This document shows positions 1 to 8,910 of a stretch of DNA of 63,365 nt, piece by piece. The stretch is from Chloroflexota bacterium (GTDB lineage: Bacteria; Chloroflexota; Dehalococcoidia; Lucifugimonadales; Lucifugimonadaceae). A program made the translations under genes and the position numbers. Position 1 is the first letter of the stretch, and each line of letters begins with the position of its first letter. The notes beneath the pieces are model-generated. The model had not been told where the DNA came from and did no database searches. It saw only the letters and a program-made list of their open reading frames with translations. The stretch lies in the NCBI GenBank assembly GCA_029262735.1, contig JAJCYY010000064.1, positions 1 to 63,365 of the forward strand. Reading direction: 5' to 3'.

Positions 1-246
1 TTCAAATGGCGCCGTAACTGACAGTTTGAGTCTTCCTCGACCGCCGTTCAACTCCACAACAAAGCGAATTCTACAGGAGACTCGTTATCCGTCTATGAGA
101 CGAAAGCAGGCACGGAATTGTTCCGGCCAGGTGCGGGCCGGTCCCAGATGGGTCAATGAATACTATCGAATTTTCGCGGTCGAGATTGTGCCGTGAATCT
201 GCCCGGGCGTTCGGGCAGGACGCCGACCAACAGAACCAGGATGAAA
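1..246. other. Left window edge, no gene recognised
   Basis: No convincing gene is visible. The short open frames on both strands have no recognisable product, no good ribosome site, and run into the tRNA gene that follows. The 3' end of a gene lying outside the window cannot be excluded. Confidence 0.4.
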
Positions 247-323
247 TGGTGCGCTTGGCGGGATTCGAACCCACGACCTCAGCCTTCGCAGGGCTGCGCT
301 CTATCCAGCTGAGCTACAAGCGC
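247..323 (-). tRNA. tRNA-Arg (anticodon GCG)
   Basis: Reads as a complete cloverleaf on the minus strand. The acceptor stem GCGCTTG/CAAGCGC pairs perfectly, the anticodon stem CAGCC/GGCTG encloses the loop CTGCGAA, and the T arm carries TTCGAAT. CCA is encoded. The loop gives anticodon GCG, which reads CGC/CGU arginine codons. Most bacteria instead read this box with an ACG tRNA modified to inosine, so the GCG anticodon is unusual. First of three minus-strand tRNA genes in a row. Confidence 0.93.
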
Positions 324-337
324 CGGAACCTGTTTTG

Positions 338-423
338 TGGTGCCGAGGGAGAGATTCGAACTCTCACGTCCGTAAGGACACTACGCCCTGAACGTAGCGC
401 GTCTACCGTTTCGCCACCTCGGC
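338..423 (-). tRNA. tRNA-Leu (anticodon CAG)
   Basis: Class II tRNA with a long variable arm, as expected for leucine. The acceptor stem GCCGAGG/CCTCGGC is perfect, the anticodon stem CTACG/CGTAG holds the loop TTCAGGG (anticodon CAG, codon CUG), and CCA is encoded. It lies about 15 bases from the Arg tRNA and probably shares its transcript. Confidence 0.95.
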
Positions 424-475
424 ACGTCCAGTTCGAAGGCCGTTCAAACACTGGATCAGTTCGAACGGACTGAGC

Positions 476-552
476 TGGTGGGCGATGGGGGACTCGAACC
501 CTCGACCTCTTGCGTGTGAAGCAAGCGCTCTAACCAGCTGAGCTAACCGCCC
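476..552 (-). tRNA. tRNA-Val (anticodon CAC)
   Basis: Minus-strand cloverleaf with acceptor GGGCGGT/ATCGCCC (one G-T pair), anticodon stem CTTGC/GCAAG around TTCACAC, and an encoded CCA. Anticodon CAC reads GUG. The T stem GAGGG/CCCCC has one A-C mismatch. It is upstream of the Leu and Arg tRNAs in transcription order. Confidence 0.94.
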
Positions 553-640
553 GAGCGCTCAATTGTACCCGCAGATGGGATGCGCGGCGCAAGGAGGTTC
601 CAACAGTCGGATCGCCAGAAGTGATGACCGTTTGCTCTGC

Positions 641-1318
641 TCAGTCCAAATGGCTCAACAGATCTGACAGCGATTCGAGTCGAATGTCCGGCTGATAGTC
701 GGCTTCCCTCCACCTTCGTCCAAGACTCATCCAGGCAGCTGTTAACCCGGCGTTCTTGGCTCCCTGGATATCTGCAGCTGGATTGTCGCCAACCATCAGT
801 ATCTCCTCGCCGACTCGAACGCCGAGCCGCTCAATTGCCACGTTGAACAGTCTCACATCCGGTTTCGCCCAGCCCTCGACATCCGACATGACGATTCGGT
901 CTCGGTCAATTTCGAGGCCCAGCACATCGATCTTTCTGAGCTGGAATTCGTCGGCGTTGGTGACAACGGCCCACGGAACCTCGTGCCGGGCGAGATGAGC
1001 AACAACGCTCTCCAGCGCCGAATCTGGCTTGATCTGAGCGATGAGTTCGTCCTGAAACCATTTGCTCAGAAACGGTTCAGGCTCTGAGATCTGCGGATAG
1101 TTGAGCTTCACCTGCTCAGCTATCAACTCAGGCGGTTTTCGAGATCCTGGCTGACTGCTCGCGGAAAACCTGGTGATCTTGTCCGCGATCAGCGAGACCG
1201 GTTCTTCGACTACAGGCGTGATGTAGACCTCTGCCAATCGTTCGACCGCCTGACTGAACGCCTCTGCGCGGGAGTAAAGCGTGTCATCCAGATCGAAGAG
1301 AACCGCTTGCCATTTCAT
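641..1318 (-). CDS. HAD-superfamily hydrolase
   Basis: A 225-residue haloacid dehalogenase fold phosphatase, probably cytoplasmic and acting on a small phosphorylated metabolite. All four HAD motifs are visible: motif I FDLDDTLY (nucleophile D9, acid D11), motif II VVTNADE, motif III lysine in KPDVRLF, and motif IV VGDNPAADIQ. An all-helical cap lies between motifs I and II. The frame stays open 36 codons further upstream, but the ATG at 1318 puts motif I at the usual distance from the N-terminus and is preferred. The substrate cannot be told from sequence. It sits between tRNA genes, so no pathway is implied. Confidence 0.88.
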   Translation of the reverse strand: MKWQAVLFDLDDTLYSRAEAFSQAVERLAEVYITPVVEEPVSLIADKITRFSASSQPGSRKPPELIAEQVKLNYPQISEPEPFLSKWFQDELIAQIKPDSALESVVAHLARHEVPWAVVTNADEFQLRKIDVLGLEIDRDRIVMSDVEGWAKPDVRLFNVAIERLGVRVGEEILMVGDNPAADIQGAKNAGLTAAWMSLGRRWREADYQPDIRLESLSDLLSHLD

Positions 1319-1432
1319 CGACTGGCCTTGTGCGATTTGAAGGGTTGAGAGCTGAATGTCCGAACCGGCCTTCGGCGGAAGTTCGACAATCCAGCATGAA
1401 CCAACAGAGTCCGGCGAAGAAAACAAAAAAAA

Positions 1433-1509
1433 TGGTGGCGATGAGAGGACTTGAACCTCCGACCTAACGCTTATGAAGCGTTCGCTCTAACCAACTGAGC
1501 TACATCGCC
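1433..1509 (-). tRNA. tRNA-Met (anticodon CAT)
   Basis: Minus-strand cloverleaf with acceptor GGCGATG/CATCGCC, anticodon stem AACGC/GCGTT and loop TTCATAA, with CCA encoded. The paired first position of the acceptor stem argues against an initiator tRNA. It is an elongator Met tRNA, or possibly the Ile2 tRNA in which C34 becomes lysidine; the two cannot be separated safely by eye. Confidence 0.92.
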
Positions 1510-1589
1510 ATTAATATCGAGCAGTCATCCGGACCGGGGGTACCCGCTTGCGGGTCAAGGGATCTGACCGGTTGAGCGAGATCGCCCGA

Positions 1590-1618
1590 GAGATTTTGAA
1601 TCAAGTTCAGAATGACAA
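1590..1618 (-). repeat. Partial copy of dispersed palindromic repeat
   Basis: Contains TTGAATCAAGTTCAGAAT followed by GACAAC, the reverse-orientation core of the repeat seen at 18086, 27752 and 39810. The core is an inverted repeat (ATTCTGAA/TTCAGAAT) around CTTGA; here one base of the stem is changed. It lies in the gap between tRNA-Met and moaC. Confidence 0.7.
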
Positions 1619-1717
1619 CACCCCTCTTCGACGGGCTCCGGGCGAACATCTCCCTCATCTTCAATAGTAGCCATCCGTGCTCCGCGCGGTCAACGCGAGA
1701 ACACCGACAAATATTCG

Positions 1718-2203
1718 CTACTCCGCTATGAAATCGCCGCTCTTGCCACCGCTCTTCTTCACCACCCGCACGGCGTCGATTCGCATCCCGCGGTCAACCG
1801 CCTTGCACATGTCGTACACCGTAAGCCCGGCAACGGACGCAGCAGTTAGCGCCTCCATCTCAACACCGGTTTTCCATGTCGCCCGCGCCGTGGCTGTGAT
1901 CTCGATCCCTTCGCCAGACTCAAGCTCAGCAAGCTCCACAATCACCTGTGTCAGCGGAATCGGGTGACATAGTGGAACAAGGTCCGAAGTGCGTTTTGCA
2001 GCCATCACCCCTGCGAGACGCGCCACGCCAAGCACATCCCCTTTCTCGAAACCGCCGTCTCGAATCAGCTGCAGCGTCTCCGGCTTCATCAGCACGCGCC
2101 CCTTCGCCACGGCGACACGCTCCGTTATTTCCTTGGCGCCAACATCCACCATGCGCGCCTCGCCGGACTCATCGATATGTGAGAGTTTCTTAGCTTCGCT
2201 CAT
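1718..2203 (-). CDS. moaC: Cyclic pyranopterin monophosphate synthase MoaC
   Basis: Catalyses the second half of the first step of molybdenum cofactor synthesis, turning the 3',8-cyclo-GTP made by MoaA into cyclic pyranopterin monophosphate. At 161 residues it has the normal length. Family motifs are intact: [11 protein letters not shown] near the N-terminus, [12 protein letters not shown] in the middle, and [16 protein letters not shown] followed by [11 protein letters not shown] with the conserved lysine. The ATG start overlaps the stop of rnhA by 4 bases, so the two are translationally coupled. It ends the moaA-rnhA-moaC run, giving the complete first step in one operon. Confidence 0.96.
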   Translation of the reverse strand: MSEAKKLSHIDESGEARMVDVGAKEITERVAVAKGRVLMKPETLQLIRDGGFEKGDVLGVARLAGVMAAKRTSDLVPLCHPIPLTQVIVELAELESGEGIEITATARATWKTGVEMEALTAASVAGLTVYDMCKAVDRGMRIDAVRVVKKSGGKSGDFIAE

Positions 2204-2697
2204 GCCTTGCTCGCCTGGCTCTGTACCTTCTCAAACGGCTCGTCCACCAGCACGGCATTCGTTCTCGCCGCAGTATTCGCCAGCACGTCGCAGCGTTCAT
2301 TCTCTGGATGGCCGGAGTGCCCGCGCACCCACTCGAACGTAACTCCGTGCCGTTCGACAACCTTCAAGAGCCGCTCCCACAGGTCAGGATTCAGCGCCAT
2401 CTCCTTCTTATTGCGACGCCAGCCGTTCGCGCGCCACTTCTTCGCCCAGCCCTTTTCGATGCCATTGACCACGTACTGCGAATCGGTGCTGAGCAAAACG
2501 CTGCTTGGCCGCTTGAGCGCCTCGAGAGCGATGATTGCCCCGAGCAGTTCCATGCGATTGTTCGTGGTGTTGCGAAACCCTGCGGAAAGCTCCTTCTCCT
2601 GCCCGTTCCAGATGAGCAGTGCGCCGTAACCGCCCGGTCCGGGGTTGCCGATAGCTGAGCCGTCTGAGTAGGCGTGGACCGTTTCGTCTGTGCTCAA
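2200..2697 (-). CDS. rnhA: Ribonuclease HI
   Basis: Cuts the RNA strand of RNA-DNA hybrids (R-loops, primers). The 165-residue protein has the carboxylate active site: Asp in [19 protein letters not shown], Glu in [12 protein letters not shown], Asp in LSTDSQYVV, and the later His/Asp in [17 protein letters not shown]. The basic handle region ([14 protein letters not shown]) is present, as in the E. coli-type enzyme. It is placed between moaA and moaC with a 4-base overlap to moaC, an unrelated job inside a cofactor operon; co-transcription is inferred from spacing only. Confidence 0.96.
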   Translation of the reverse strand: MSTDETVHAYSDGSAIGNPGPGGYGALLIWNGQEKELSAGFRNTTNNRMELLGAIIALEALKRPSSVLLSTDSQYVVNGIEKGWAKKWRANGWRRNKKEMALNPDLWERLLKVVERHGVTFEWVRGHSGHPENERCDVLANTAARTNAVLVDEPFEKVQSQASKA

Positions 2698-2730
2698 ACT
2701 GTCCCTCGCTCGGCCACCTGCCGCATCCTG

Positions 2731-3804
2731 CTATCCGCCAATCTGGTACATCTCGATCTTCTTGCGCTTCTCGCCCTCGCTGCCGCCTGCATCGCCGCCC
2801 GACCAGTCTGTGTTCGACTCTCGCAGTTCGGAGTAACGATCTGACCTGTTGGACCAGACAGCGCTGATCGCCGCCGCTATCTCCTCGTCGCTCGCACCAC
2901 CGCGAAGCAAACTCTTCAGATCCTTGCCACCGCTGGCGAACAGACAGGTTACGAGTCGCCCATCCGTAGTGAGCCGCGCCCGCGTGCAGTCTCCGCAAAA
3001 TGGCATTGAAACAGATGCGATAACGCCAATCTCGCCGCTGCCGTCCTTGTATCGATATCTCGTCGCAACCTCGCCGCGGTAGTTCGGCTCAACCGGCTCC
3101 AGCGGAAACTCCTCGCCAATCCTCTCAATAATCTCCATCGCCGTGACGACTTGGTCCAGCTTCCAGCCGTTGCGGTTTCCAACGTCCATGTACTCGATGA
3201 ACCGCACGATGTGACCCGTTCCTCTGAAACGGCGCGCCATGTCGACAATCGTGTGTTCGTTCTCGCCTCTCTGAACGACGGCATCGATCTTGATCGGCGC
3301 AAGCCCGACTCTCGCCGCTTCCTCAATGCCTTCGAGAGTTTTCTCCGGTCCGTACGGACGGCCACTCATCTTTTTGGCGACTTCCTCGTCCAGGCTGTCC
3401 AGGCTCACGGTGATCCGTTGCAAACCTGCCTGCTTTAGATCAGCAGCCATCTTCGCCAGCAGGAAGCCATTTGTCGTGAGAGCAACGTCTTCGACACCAA
3501 CTATCGTCACCAGCCGTTCGATGAGTGCAGGGAGCTGAGCACGAACGAGCGGCTCGCCACCGGTGATGCGCAGCTTGTTGACGCCAAGGCCAACGAAGAT
3601 GCGTGCCAGGCGCTCGATCTCCTCAAAGTTGAGAATCTCCGGCTTTGGCAAGAACTCGTAGCGCTCACCGAAGATCTCGGCGGGCATGCAGTAGGTGCAG
3701 CGGAAATTGCAGCGGTCAGTGACGGATATTCGCAGGTCGCGCATGGGCCTGCCGAACTTGTCGGTAGTAGCGTCCGGGAGCTGTAAAGGGGTGCTCTGGC
3801 TCAT
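2731..3804 (-). CDS. moaA: GTP 3',8-cyclase MoaA
   Basis: Radical SAM enzyme that makes 3',8-cyclo-7,8-dihydro-GTP from GTP in molybdopterin synthesis. The N-terminal [4Fe-4S] site is the CxxxCxxC at C32, C36 and C39 (RCNFRCTYC). A second cluster site near residues 270-290 is seen in PFCGDCTRARL and VTC. The protein ends in IGG, matching the C-terminal double glycine needed for MoaA activity. Length (357) is slightly above the family norm because of a charged stretch before the tail. It is first gene of the minus-strand run moaA-rnhA-moaC. No cofactor riboswitch was recognised in the 146 bases upstream. Confidence 0.96.
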   Translation of the reverse strand: MSQSTPLQLPDATTDKFGRPMRDLRISVTDRCNFRCTYCMPAEIFGERYEFLPKPEILNFEEIERLARIFVGLGVNKLRITGGEPLVRAQLPALIERLVTIVGVEDVALTTNGFLLAKMAADLKQAGLQRITVSLDSLDEEVAKKMSGRPYGPEKTLEGIEEAARVGLAPIKIDAVVQRGENEHTIVDMARRFRGTGHIVRFIEYMDVGNRNGWKLDQVVTAMEIIERIGEEFPLEPVEPNYRGEVATRYRYKDGSGEIGVIASVSMPFCGDCTRARLTTDGRLVTCLFASGGKDLKSLLRGGASDEEIAAAISAVWSNRSDRYSELRESNTDWSGGDAGGSEGEKRKKIEMYQIGG

Positions 3805-3950
3805 GAATACTGGTCACGGTGTTTAAAGATGCCGCCATCGCAAGTCTACCGCCAGTCGAGGGAGAGAGAACTGCCCGAAAGCTCAAAATGAGCCGATCAC
3901 CGCAAACTCATTCGGTCTGGCTCGGGACGCTCAGAACGAAATACTTCTTA

Positions 3951-4556
3951 TCACTCCGCCCAGCGCTCGATATGTGACAACATCTTCCTCATCGCAGCGC
4001 CACGATGGCTGATCGCATCCTTCTCCTCACCACTCAACTCTGCAACCGTCTTCGCGTGAGTCGCCAGCCAGAAAACCGGGTCATATCCGAATCCGCCTGC
4101 ACCAATTGGCTGGTGGGCAATCGCACCTTCTACGGTGCCTTCTTCAGTGATTACGCCATCCATAACATCGTTGCCAGCCAGTGCCAGTACCGACCTGAAC
4201 CTTGCGGTACGGTTCCATCCGCGCACGTCCTCTAGCTCAGCGAGCAGCCTCGACACCCTGTCCTCATCGCTCAAACCTGGTCCGCCGTAACGAGCCGACT
4301 GCACTCCCGGCCGTCCATCCAGGATGTCCACCTCAAGCCCGGAGTCGTCGGCAAGCACAGTCTCGCCGGTCAATCGCGCGTATCCCTCCGCCTTGAGCCG
4401 GGCATTCGCCTCGAACGTCGCTCCGGTCTCTTCGATCTCATCCGTCACGCCCAGCTCGTCGAGACCGACAAGCTCCAGGTTCTGCAGTTCCAACAATCTC
4501 TGGAACTCTCGCAATTTTCCGGCATTCCGCGTGGCTAGCACCAAACGATTACGCAT
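3951..4556 (-). CDS. rdgB: Non-canonical purine NTP pyrophosphatase (RdgB/HAM1)
   Basis: Hydrolyses dITP, ITP and XTP to monophosphates, keeping deaminated purines out of nucleic acids. Signature stretches are LVLATRNAGKLREF at the N-terminus, LADDSGLEVDILDGRPGV, GGFGYDPVFW and AISHRGAAMRKM. About 201 residues from the ATG at 4556, the normal size. An upstream in-frame GTG at 4592 would add 12 residues before the first strand and looks less likely; a GAGGAG lies about 12 bases before the ATG. It faces away from coxB. Confidence 0.94.
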   Translation of the reverse strand: MRNRLVLATRNAGKLREFQRLLELQNLELVGLDELGVTDEIEETGATFEANARLKAEGYARLTGETVLADDSGLEVDILDGRPGVQSARYGGPGLSDEDRVSRLLAELEDVRGWNRTARFRSVLALAGNDVMDGVITEEGTVEGAIAHQPIGAGGFGYDPVFWLATHAKTVAELSGEEKDAISHRGAAMRKMLSHIERWAE

Positions 4557-4757
4557 TTCGAATTCAGGCTCCTCTAAACCGCTCGGTATCACCCGCCGAA
4601 AGGTCTCTGAAGGGCGATGTCAACGCACTCGATACCCGTTGCGTTTGAGTAGGGCAGAGTGCTATGCTCACCGGCGCTTGAGAAATTGTGCACAAAGTAA
4701 ACTGTGCGCCAGCAGCCTACCAGCATTCAATACAAAAACAGGCCGTACGCCGACTAG

Positions 4758-6245
4758 ATGCTTCCCAATCTCCTGCAACGTTTCCCGCGTCGCCGAATCC
4801 TTCTATTTCTGATTCCGGCTGCGGCAGCCCTCATCTCCGCCTGCGCGACGAATAATCCCCAGGATACTTTCGACACCGCTGGTCCAGTCGCCGAAGACCA
4901 GGCGAACCTGTTCAAGCTCATCTTCTGGATCGCCGTAGTCGTCTTCGTCATCGTCGAAGGCGGGATCATCTGGATCACCCTCAAGTACCGCAGGCGCAGC
5001 GACTCCGAGATGCCTGCACAGACGCACGGCAACACCAAGCTGGAGCTGACGTGGACCCTTATCCCGGCCCTGATCATCGTCGCCATCGCAATTCCAACTG
5101 TGGCCAGCATCTGGGATCTGTCCGCCCCGCCGGATGATGAGCCCTTCATGACGGTCGACGCGATCGGTCACCAGTGGTGGTTTGAGTTCCGTTACCCCGG
5201 GGAAGAGATCGTTACAGCCAACGAGCTTCGAGTTCCCGTTGGTAAGAACGTCGTCGTCAATCTCACATCCCAGGACGTGATCCATTCTTTCTGGGTCCCG
5301 AAGCTTTTCGGCAAGGTGGACATGGTCCCGACCAGGGAAAATCAGCTCTGGTTCAGGGCCGATGAAGCCGGTGATTTCTATGGCCAGTGCGCAGAGTTCT
5401 GTGGCATTGCCCACGCGCTCATGCGGTTTCGCGTGATCGCACAGCCCGAGGATGAGTACAACGAATGGGTGGCCGGTATGCGTCGCGCCCCGGTTTCCCC
5501 TGCGGCGGGCAGCGGCGCAGCAAGGGGACAGAACCTCTTCGCCGCCAACTGCAGCTCCTGCCACAGCATCGACAGCTACCGCGCCGGCTCGTACGAAAGA
5601 GAAGTGACAATCCAGGACGGCAGGTGGTCCGGCTGGCTCGCAGATATTGAGAACTCCCGAATCGTCTCCGCACCAAACTTGACTCACTTCGGTACGAGAA
5701 CAACGCTGGCTGCGGGCATTCGTGATCTCCCGCCGGAAACACCGGCAGAAAATCGGGCGAAACTGACCGAGTGGATTGACGATCCGGGCGGCATCAAGCC
5801 GGGCACACGTATGCAGGAGCACGCTGCGGTCTACCAGGGCGGTGACGGAACCGCCAGTCTCAGCAGCTCAGAGATTTCGGATATTGCCGACTACTTGCTG
5901 GCGCTGGTGCCGCAGAGCGCAACGGACGCAGGAGCCGGGAACGGTGGATCGGGTGACGGCGGCGATGGCGACCTCGTCGCAGCGGGGCAGGCTACATTTA
6001 CCGCCAGCTGTTCGGGTTGCCACACTACATCCGCACAGACGCTCATCGGCCCCGGCCTGGCCGGCCTTGGTGAGAGAGCGGGATCACGAGTGCCTGGCCT
6101 GGGCGCAGATGAATACATCAGGCAGTCAATCGCCGACCCGGACGCGTTCTATGTCGAGGGATTCAACCCTTCGATGCCGAACTTCGGATGGCTTGATGAT
6201 TCAGAGATCGACGGCCTGGTTGCCTACCTGAAGACGCTCAACTAG
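4758..6245 (+). CDS. coxB: Cytochrome c oxidase subunit II with two cytochrome c domains
   Basis: Electron entry subunit of a caa3-type oxidase, on the outer face of the membrane. The N-terminus is a lipoprotein signal ending in LISAC, then one further membrane helix (LFKLIFWIAVVVFVIVEGG) and the cupredoxin domain with the CuA ligands in HSFWVP and GQCAEFCGIAHALM. Two c-type haem domains follow: CSSCH near residue 265 and CSGCH near residue 417, each with a later Met (TRMQEH; PSMPNFGW) as candidate sixth ligand. One fused domain is common in caa3 oxidases; two are less usual. First gene of the operon and divergent from rdgB. Confidence 0.96.
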   Translation: MLPNLLQRFPRRRILLFLIPAAAALISACATNNPQDTFDTAGPVAEDQANLFKLIFWIAVVVFVIVEGGIIWITLKYRRRSDSEMPAQTHGNTKLELTWTLIPALIIVAIAIPTVASIWDLSAPPDDEPFMTVDAIGHQWWFEFRYPGEEIVTANELRVPVGKNVVVNLTSQDVIHSFWVPKLFGKVDMVPTRENQLWFRADEAGDFYGQCAEFCGIAHALMRFRVIAQPEDEYNEWVAGMRRAPVSPAAGSGAARGQNLFAANCSSCHSIDSYRAGSYEREVTIQDGRWSGWLADIENSRIVSAPNLTHFGTRTTLAAGIRDLPPETPAENRAKLTEWIDDPGGIKPGTRMQEHAAVYQGGDGTASLSSSEISDIADYLLALVPQSATDAGAGNGGSGDGGDGDLVAAGQATFTASCSGCHTTSAQTLIGPGLAGLGERAGSRVPGLGADEYIRQSIADPDAFYVEGFNPSMPNFGWLDDSEIDGLVAYLKTLN

Positions 6246-6256
6246 CGGAGATACCA

Positions 6257-8170
6257 GTGACAACAACGACGCTGACAATACCGCGAATATTTGAACGGCC
6301 CAAGAGCGACAGTGGCATCTGGAGCTGGATCGGCACCGTCGACCACAAGCGCATCGGCACGCTGTATGGCATCACCGCATTCCTCTGGTTTCTCGTCGGC
6401 GGCATCGAAGCGCTGCTCATCCGCACTCAGTTGGCAACTGCCGACAGCACCCTGATCGCGCCCGAAACCTTCAACCAGCTGTTCACGATGCATGGCACAA
6501 CCATGGTCTTCCTGGTTGTCATGCCGCTTAGCGCAGCCTTCTTCAACTGGCTGATACCGCTTCAGATCGGCGCTCGTGACGTTGCCTTCCCGCGCATGAA
6601 CGCCCTGAGCTTCTGGCTGTTCCTCTTTGGCGGATTGCTGCTGAACGTTGGCTGGTTCACAGGCGACTCTCCGAATGGTGGCTGGTTCGGCTATGCACCA
6701 AACTCAGGCATTACATTCAACGCCGGTTCAGGCATGACGTTCTGGGCAATCGGTCTGAGCATCCTCGGCGTCGCCTCCATCGCAGCCGGACTGAACTTCG
6801 TCGTCACCATCTTCAATATGCGCGCACCCGGAATGTCGCTGTTCAAGATGCCTGTGTTCACGTGGATGACCCTGATCACATCCATTTTGCTGGTGCTGGC
6901 CATCCCGGTCATCGGAGTTGCGCTGATTCAGATTGGTACGGACCGTCTGTACGGCACCAACTTCTACAACTCGCTGAACGGTGGCGACCCTGTTCTGTGG
7001 CAGCACATGTTCTGGCTCTTCGGCCACCCCGAGGTCTACATCCTCATCCTGCCTGCTATGGGAATCGTCTCTGAGGTTCTCCCAACGTTCTCTAAGAAAC
7101 CGCTTTTCGGATATCCGTTCGTCATATTCTCCGGCATTGGAATCGCGTTCCTTGGCTGGTTCGTCTGGTCCCACCACATGTTCACCGTCGGACTCGGCCC
7201 TGCGGCGACATCGGCATTCGCCATCTCGACTATGGCGATCGCCATTCCTACAGGAATCAAGATCCTGAACTGGATGGCGACGATGGTCCGCGGCTCCATC
7301 CAGATCAACACGCCGATGCTGTTCTCGATCTCGTTCATCGCGATGTTCACGATCGGCGGACTGAGCGGCGTCATGCACGCAGCGGCTCCGAGTGATGCAC
7401 AGCAACAGGACACGTACTTCGTCGTGGCTCACTTCCACTACGTGCTGTTCGGTGGTGCGCTGATGGCTATCTTCAGCGGTATCTACTACTGGTGGCCGAA
7501 GATGAACGGCTACATGCTCAACGACAAGATCGGGCTCGTCGTCTGGTTCCTGCTGCTGCTCGGATTCAACCTGCAGTTCGCACCGTTGCACTGGCTCGGC
7601 ATGGACGGCATGCCTCGCCGCATCTACACCTACTCATCGGACCAGGGATGGGAGAGCCTGAACGCACTTGCATCTCTTGGCGGATTCATCATCGCTCTCG
7701 GAATCCTCGTCTTCCTGTTCAACGTCTGGTACAGCAGGCGCAACAAGGTGATGGCAGGCAACGACCCGTGGAACGCCCGAACGCTCGAGTGGTCCATCCC
7801 GTCACCGCCGCCTCACTACAACTTCGAGCACATACCGGAAGTGGAGTACCGTGACGACTTCTGGTACCAGAAGTACCCGGAACTACTGGAGCACGAGGAC
7901 GGCGACTCGGAGCACGCGCAGGCTGCACCCGCAGGCGGTGCAGGCGACGAAGAAGAGGATCATGGCGACGGCCACGGTGGCGGCCAGGGCATTCACCTGC
8001 CAGACATGTCTTACTACCCGATCCTCGCCGCAGCAGGAATCACACTCGGGATGGGCGGTCTCATGACCGGATACTGGCTCATCGTCGTTGGCGGAATCAT
8101 CGGAATGTGGGGCATCATGGGCTGGTCGCTTGAGCCTGTGAACGACCCCGACCCTGACGTAGATCACTGA
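6257..8170 (+). CDS. coxA: Cytochrome c oxidase subunit I
   Basis: Catalytic subunit that reduces oxygen and pumps protons. Haem and CuB ligands are visible: the haem a His in FTMHGTTMVF, His and Tyr in FGHPEVYILILP, the His pair in WSHHMFTVG, and the two His in HFHYVLFGG. The HPEVY pattern marks an A-type oxidase. Starts at GTG 6257, 11 bases after coxB. At 637 residues it is longer than usual: after about residue 545 there is an Ala/Gly/Asp/His-rich hydrophilic linker and two extra membrane helices (YYPILAAAGITLGMGG and YWLIVVGGIIGMWGIMGW), a C-terminal extension like that seen in some caa3 oxidases. Confidence 0.97.
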   Translation: MTTTTLTIPRIFERPKSDSGIWSWIGTVDHKRIGTLYGITAFLWFLVGGIEALLIRTQLATADSTLIAPETFNQLFTMHGTTMVFLVVMPLSAAFFNWLIPLQIGARDVAFPRMNALSFWLFLFGGLLLNVGWFTGDSPNGGWFGYAPNSGITFNAGSGMTFWAIGLSILGVASIAAGLNFVVTIFNMRAPGMSLFKMPVFTWMTLITSILLVLAIPVIGVALIQIGTDRLYGTNFYNSLNGGDPVLWQHMFWLFGHPEVYILILPAMGIVSEVLPTFSKKPLFGYPFVIFSGIGIAFLGWFVWSHHMFTVGLGPAATSAFAISTMAIAIPTGIKILNWMATMVRGSIQINTPMLFSISFIAMFTIGGLSGVMHAAAPSDAQQQDTYFVVAHFHYVLFGGALMAIFSGIYYWWPKMNGYMLNDKIGLVVWFLLLLGFNLQFAPLHWLGMDGMPRRIYTYSSDQGWESLNALASLGGFIIALGILVFLFNVWYSRRNKVMAGNDPWNARTLEWSIPSPPPHYNFEHIPEVEYRDDFWYQKYPELLEHEDGDSEHAQAAPAGGAGDEEEDHGDGHGGGQGIHLPDMSYYPILAAAGITLGMGGLMTGYWLIVVGGIIGMWGIMGWSLEPVNDPDPDVDH

Positions 8171-8195
8171 GAAATAAGAAACTCGCACCGCTCGA

Positions 8196-8873
8196 TTGAC
8201 TGGAACGGCTAAATTGGCTCAGCAGGCAATAACCGAATATCACGGAGAGGTCCACGACACGACGTATAACACGTCGACGGGCCTCAGCAGCCGCAAGCTC
8301 CTGATGTGGGCATTCCTCGCCTCAGACGTGATGTTCTTCGGCACGTTCATCGCAACGTACCTCGTCTACAGGAATCGCAGCCTCGTCGGCCCGTATCCTG
8401 AGGACGTGCTGGACATCCCGATCACGACCATCTCGACTTTCGTGCTGCTGATGTCCAGTCTGACCATGGTCCTTGCGCTGCACTACGTGAGAGAAGGAGC
8501 AAAGAACCCGGGGCGGTTCTGGATCTTCGCCACAGCCGCCTTCGGCATTGTGTTCCTGGTCTTCCAGGTAATCGAGTTCTCAACCTTCGTGAACGAAGGT
8601 TTGACGCCTCGCACGAACCTGTTTGGCACCACATTCTTCATACTCACCGGCATTCATGGAACACACGTAACTATTGGCGTGCTGTGGCTGCTCATCCTGT
8701 TGTTCGGCCACTTCAAGGGAACGCTGCGTTCAGACAATGCGCTGGACCTTGAGATCGCCGGCCTCTACTGGCACTTTGTCGATATCGTATGGATCGTCAT
8801 CTTCACGGTCGTCTACCTCGTGACGGCAAAAGATGGAGCGCCGCCTGGTGCTCCACCGTTCATTCACGGCTAG
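8196..8873 (+). CDS. coxC: Cytochrome c oxidase subunit III
   Basis: Integral membrane subunit without redox centres that supports the proton path of subunit I. Several hydrophobic helices are present with family stretches LLMWAFLASDVMFFGTF, FFILTGIHGTHVTIGVLW and GLYWHFVDIVWIVIF; the Glu/His positions (VIEFS, HGTH, WHFVD) are in place. The first in-frame start is TTG at 8196, 25 bases after coxA, giving 225 residues; a start further in would trim the N-terminal cytoplasmic tail only. Confidence 0.95.
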   Translation: MTGTAKLAQQAITEYHGEVHDTTYNTSTGLSSRKLLMWAFLASDVMFFGTFIATYLVYRNRSLVGPYPEDVLDIPITTISTFVLLMSSLTMVLALHYVREGAKNPGRFWIFATAAFGIVFLVFQVIEFSTFVNEGLTPRTNLFGTTFFILTGIHGTHVTIGVLWLLILLFGHFKGTLRSDNALDLEIAGLYWHFVDIVWIVIFTVVYLVTAKDGAPPGAPPFIHG

Positions 8874-8910
8874 CGGCTTAACGAAAAACGAACTGAGAAA
8901 CGCGTAACGA

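Noticed and set aside
3805..3950. Molybdenum cofactor riboswitch upstream of moaA
   Set aside because: Looked for because of the gene context, but I could not fit the known conserved helices to this stretch.
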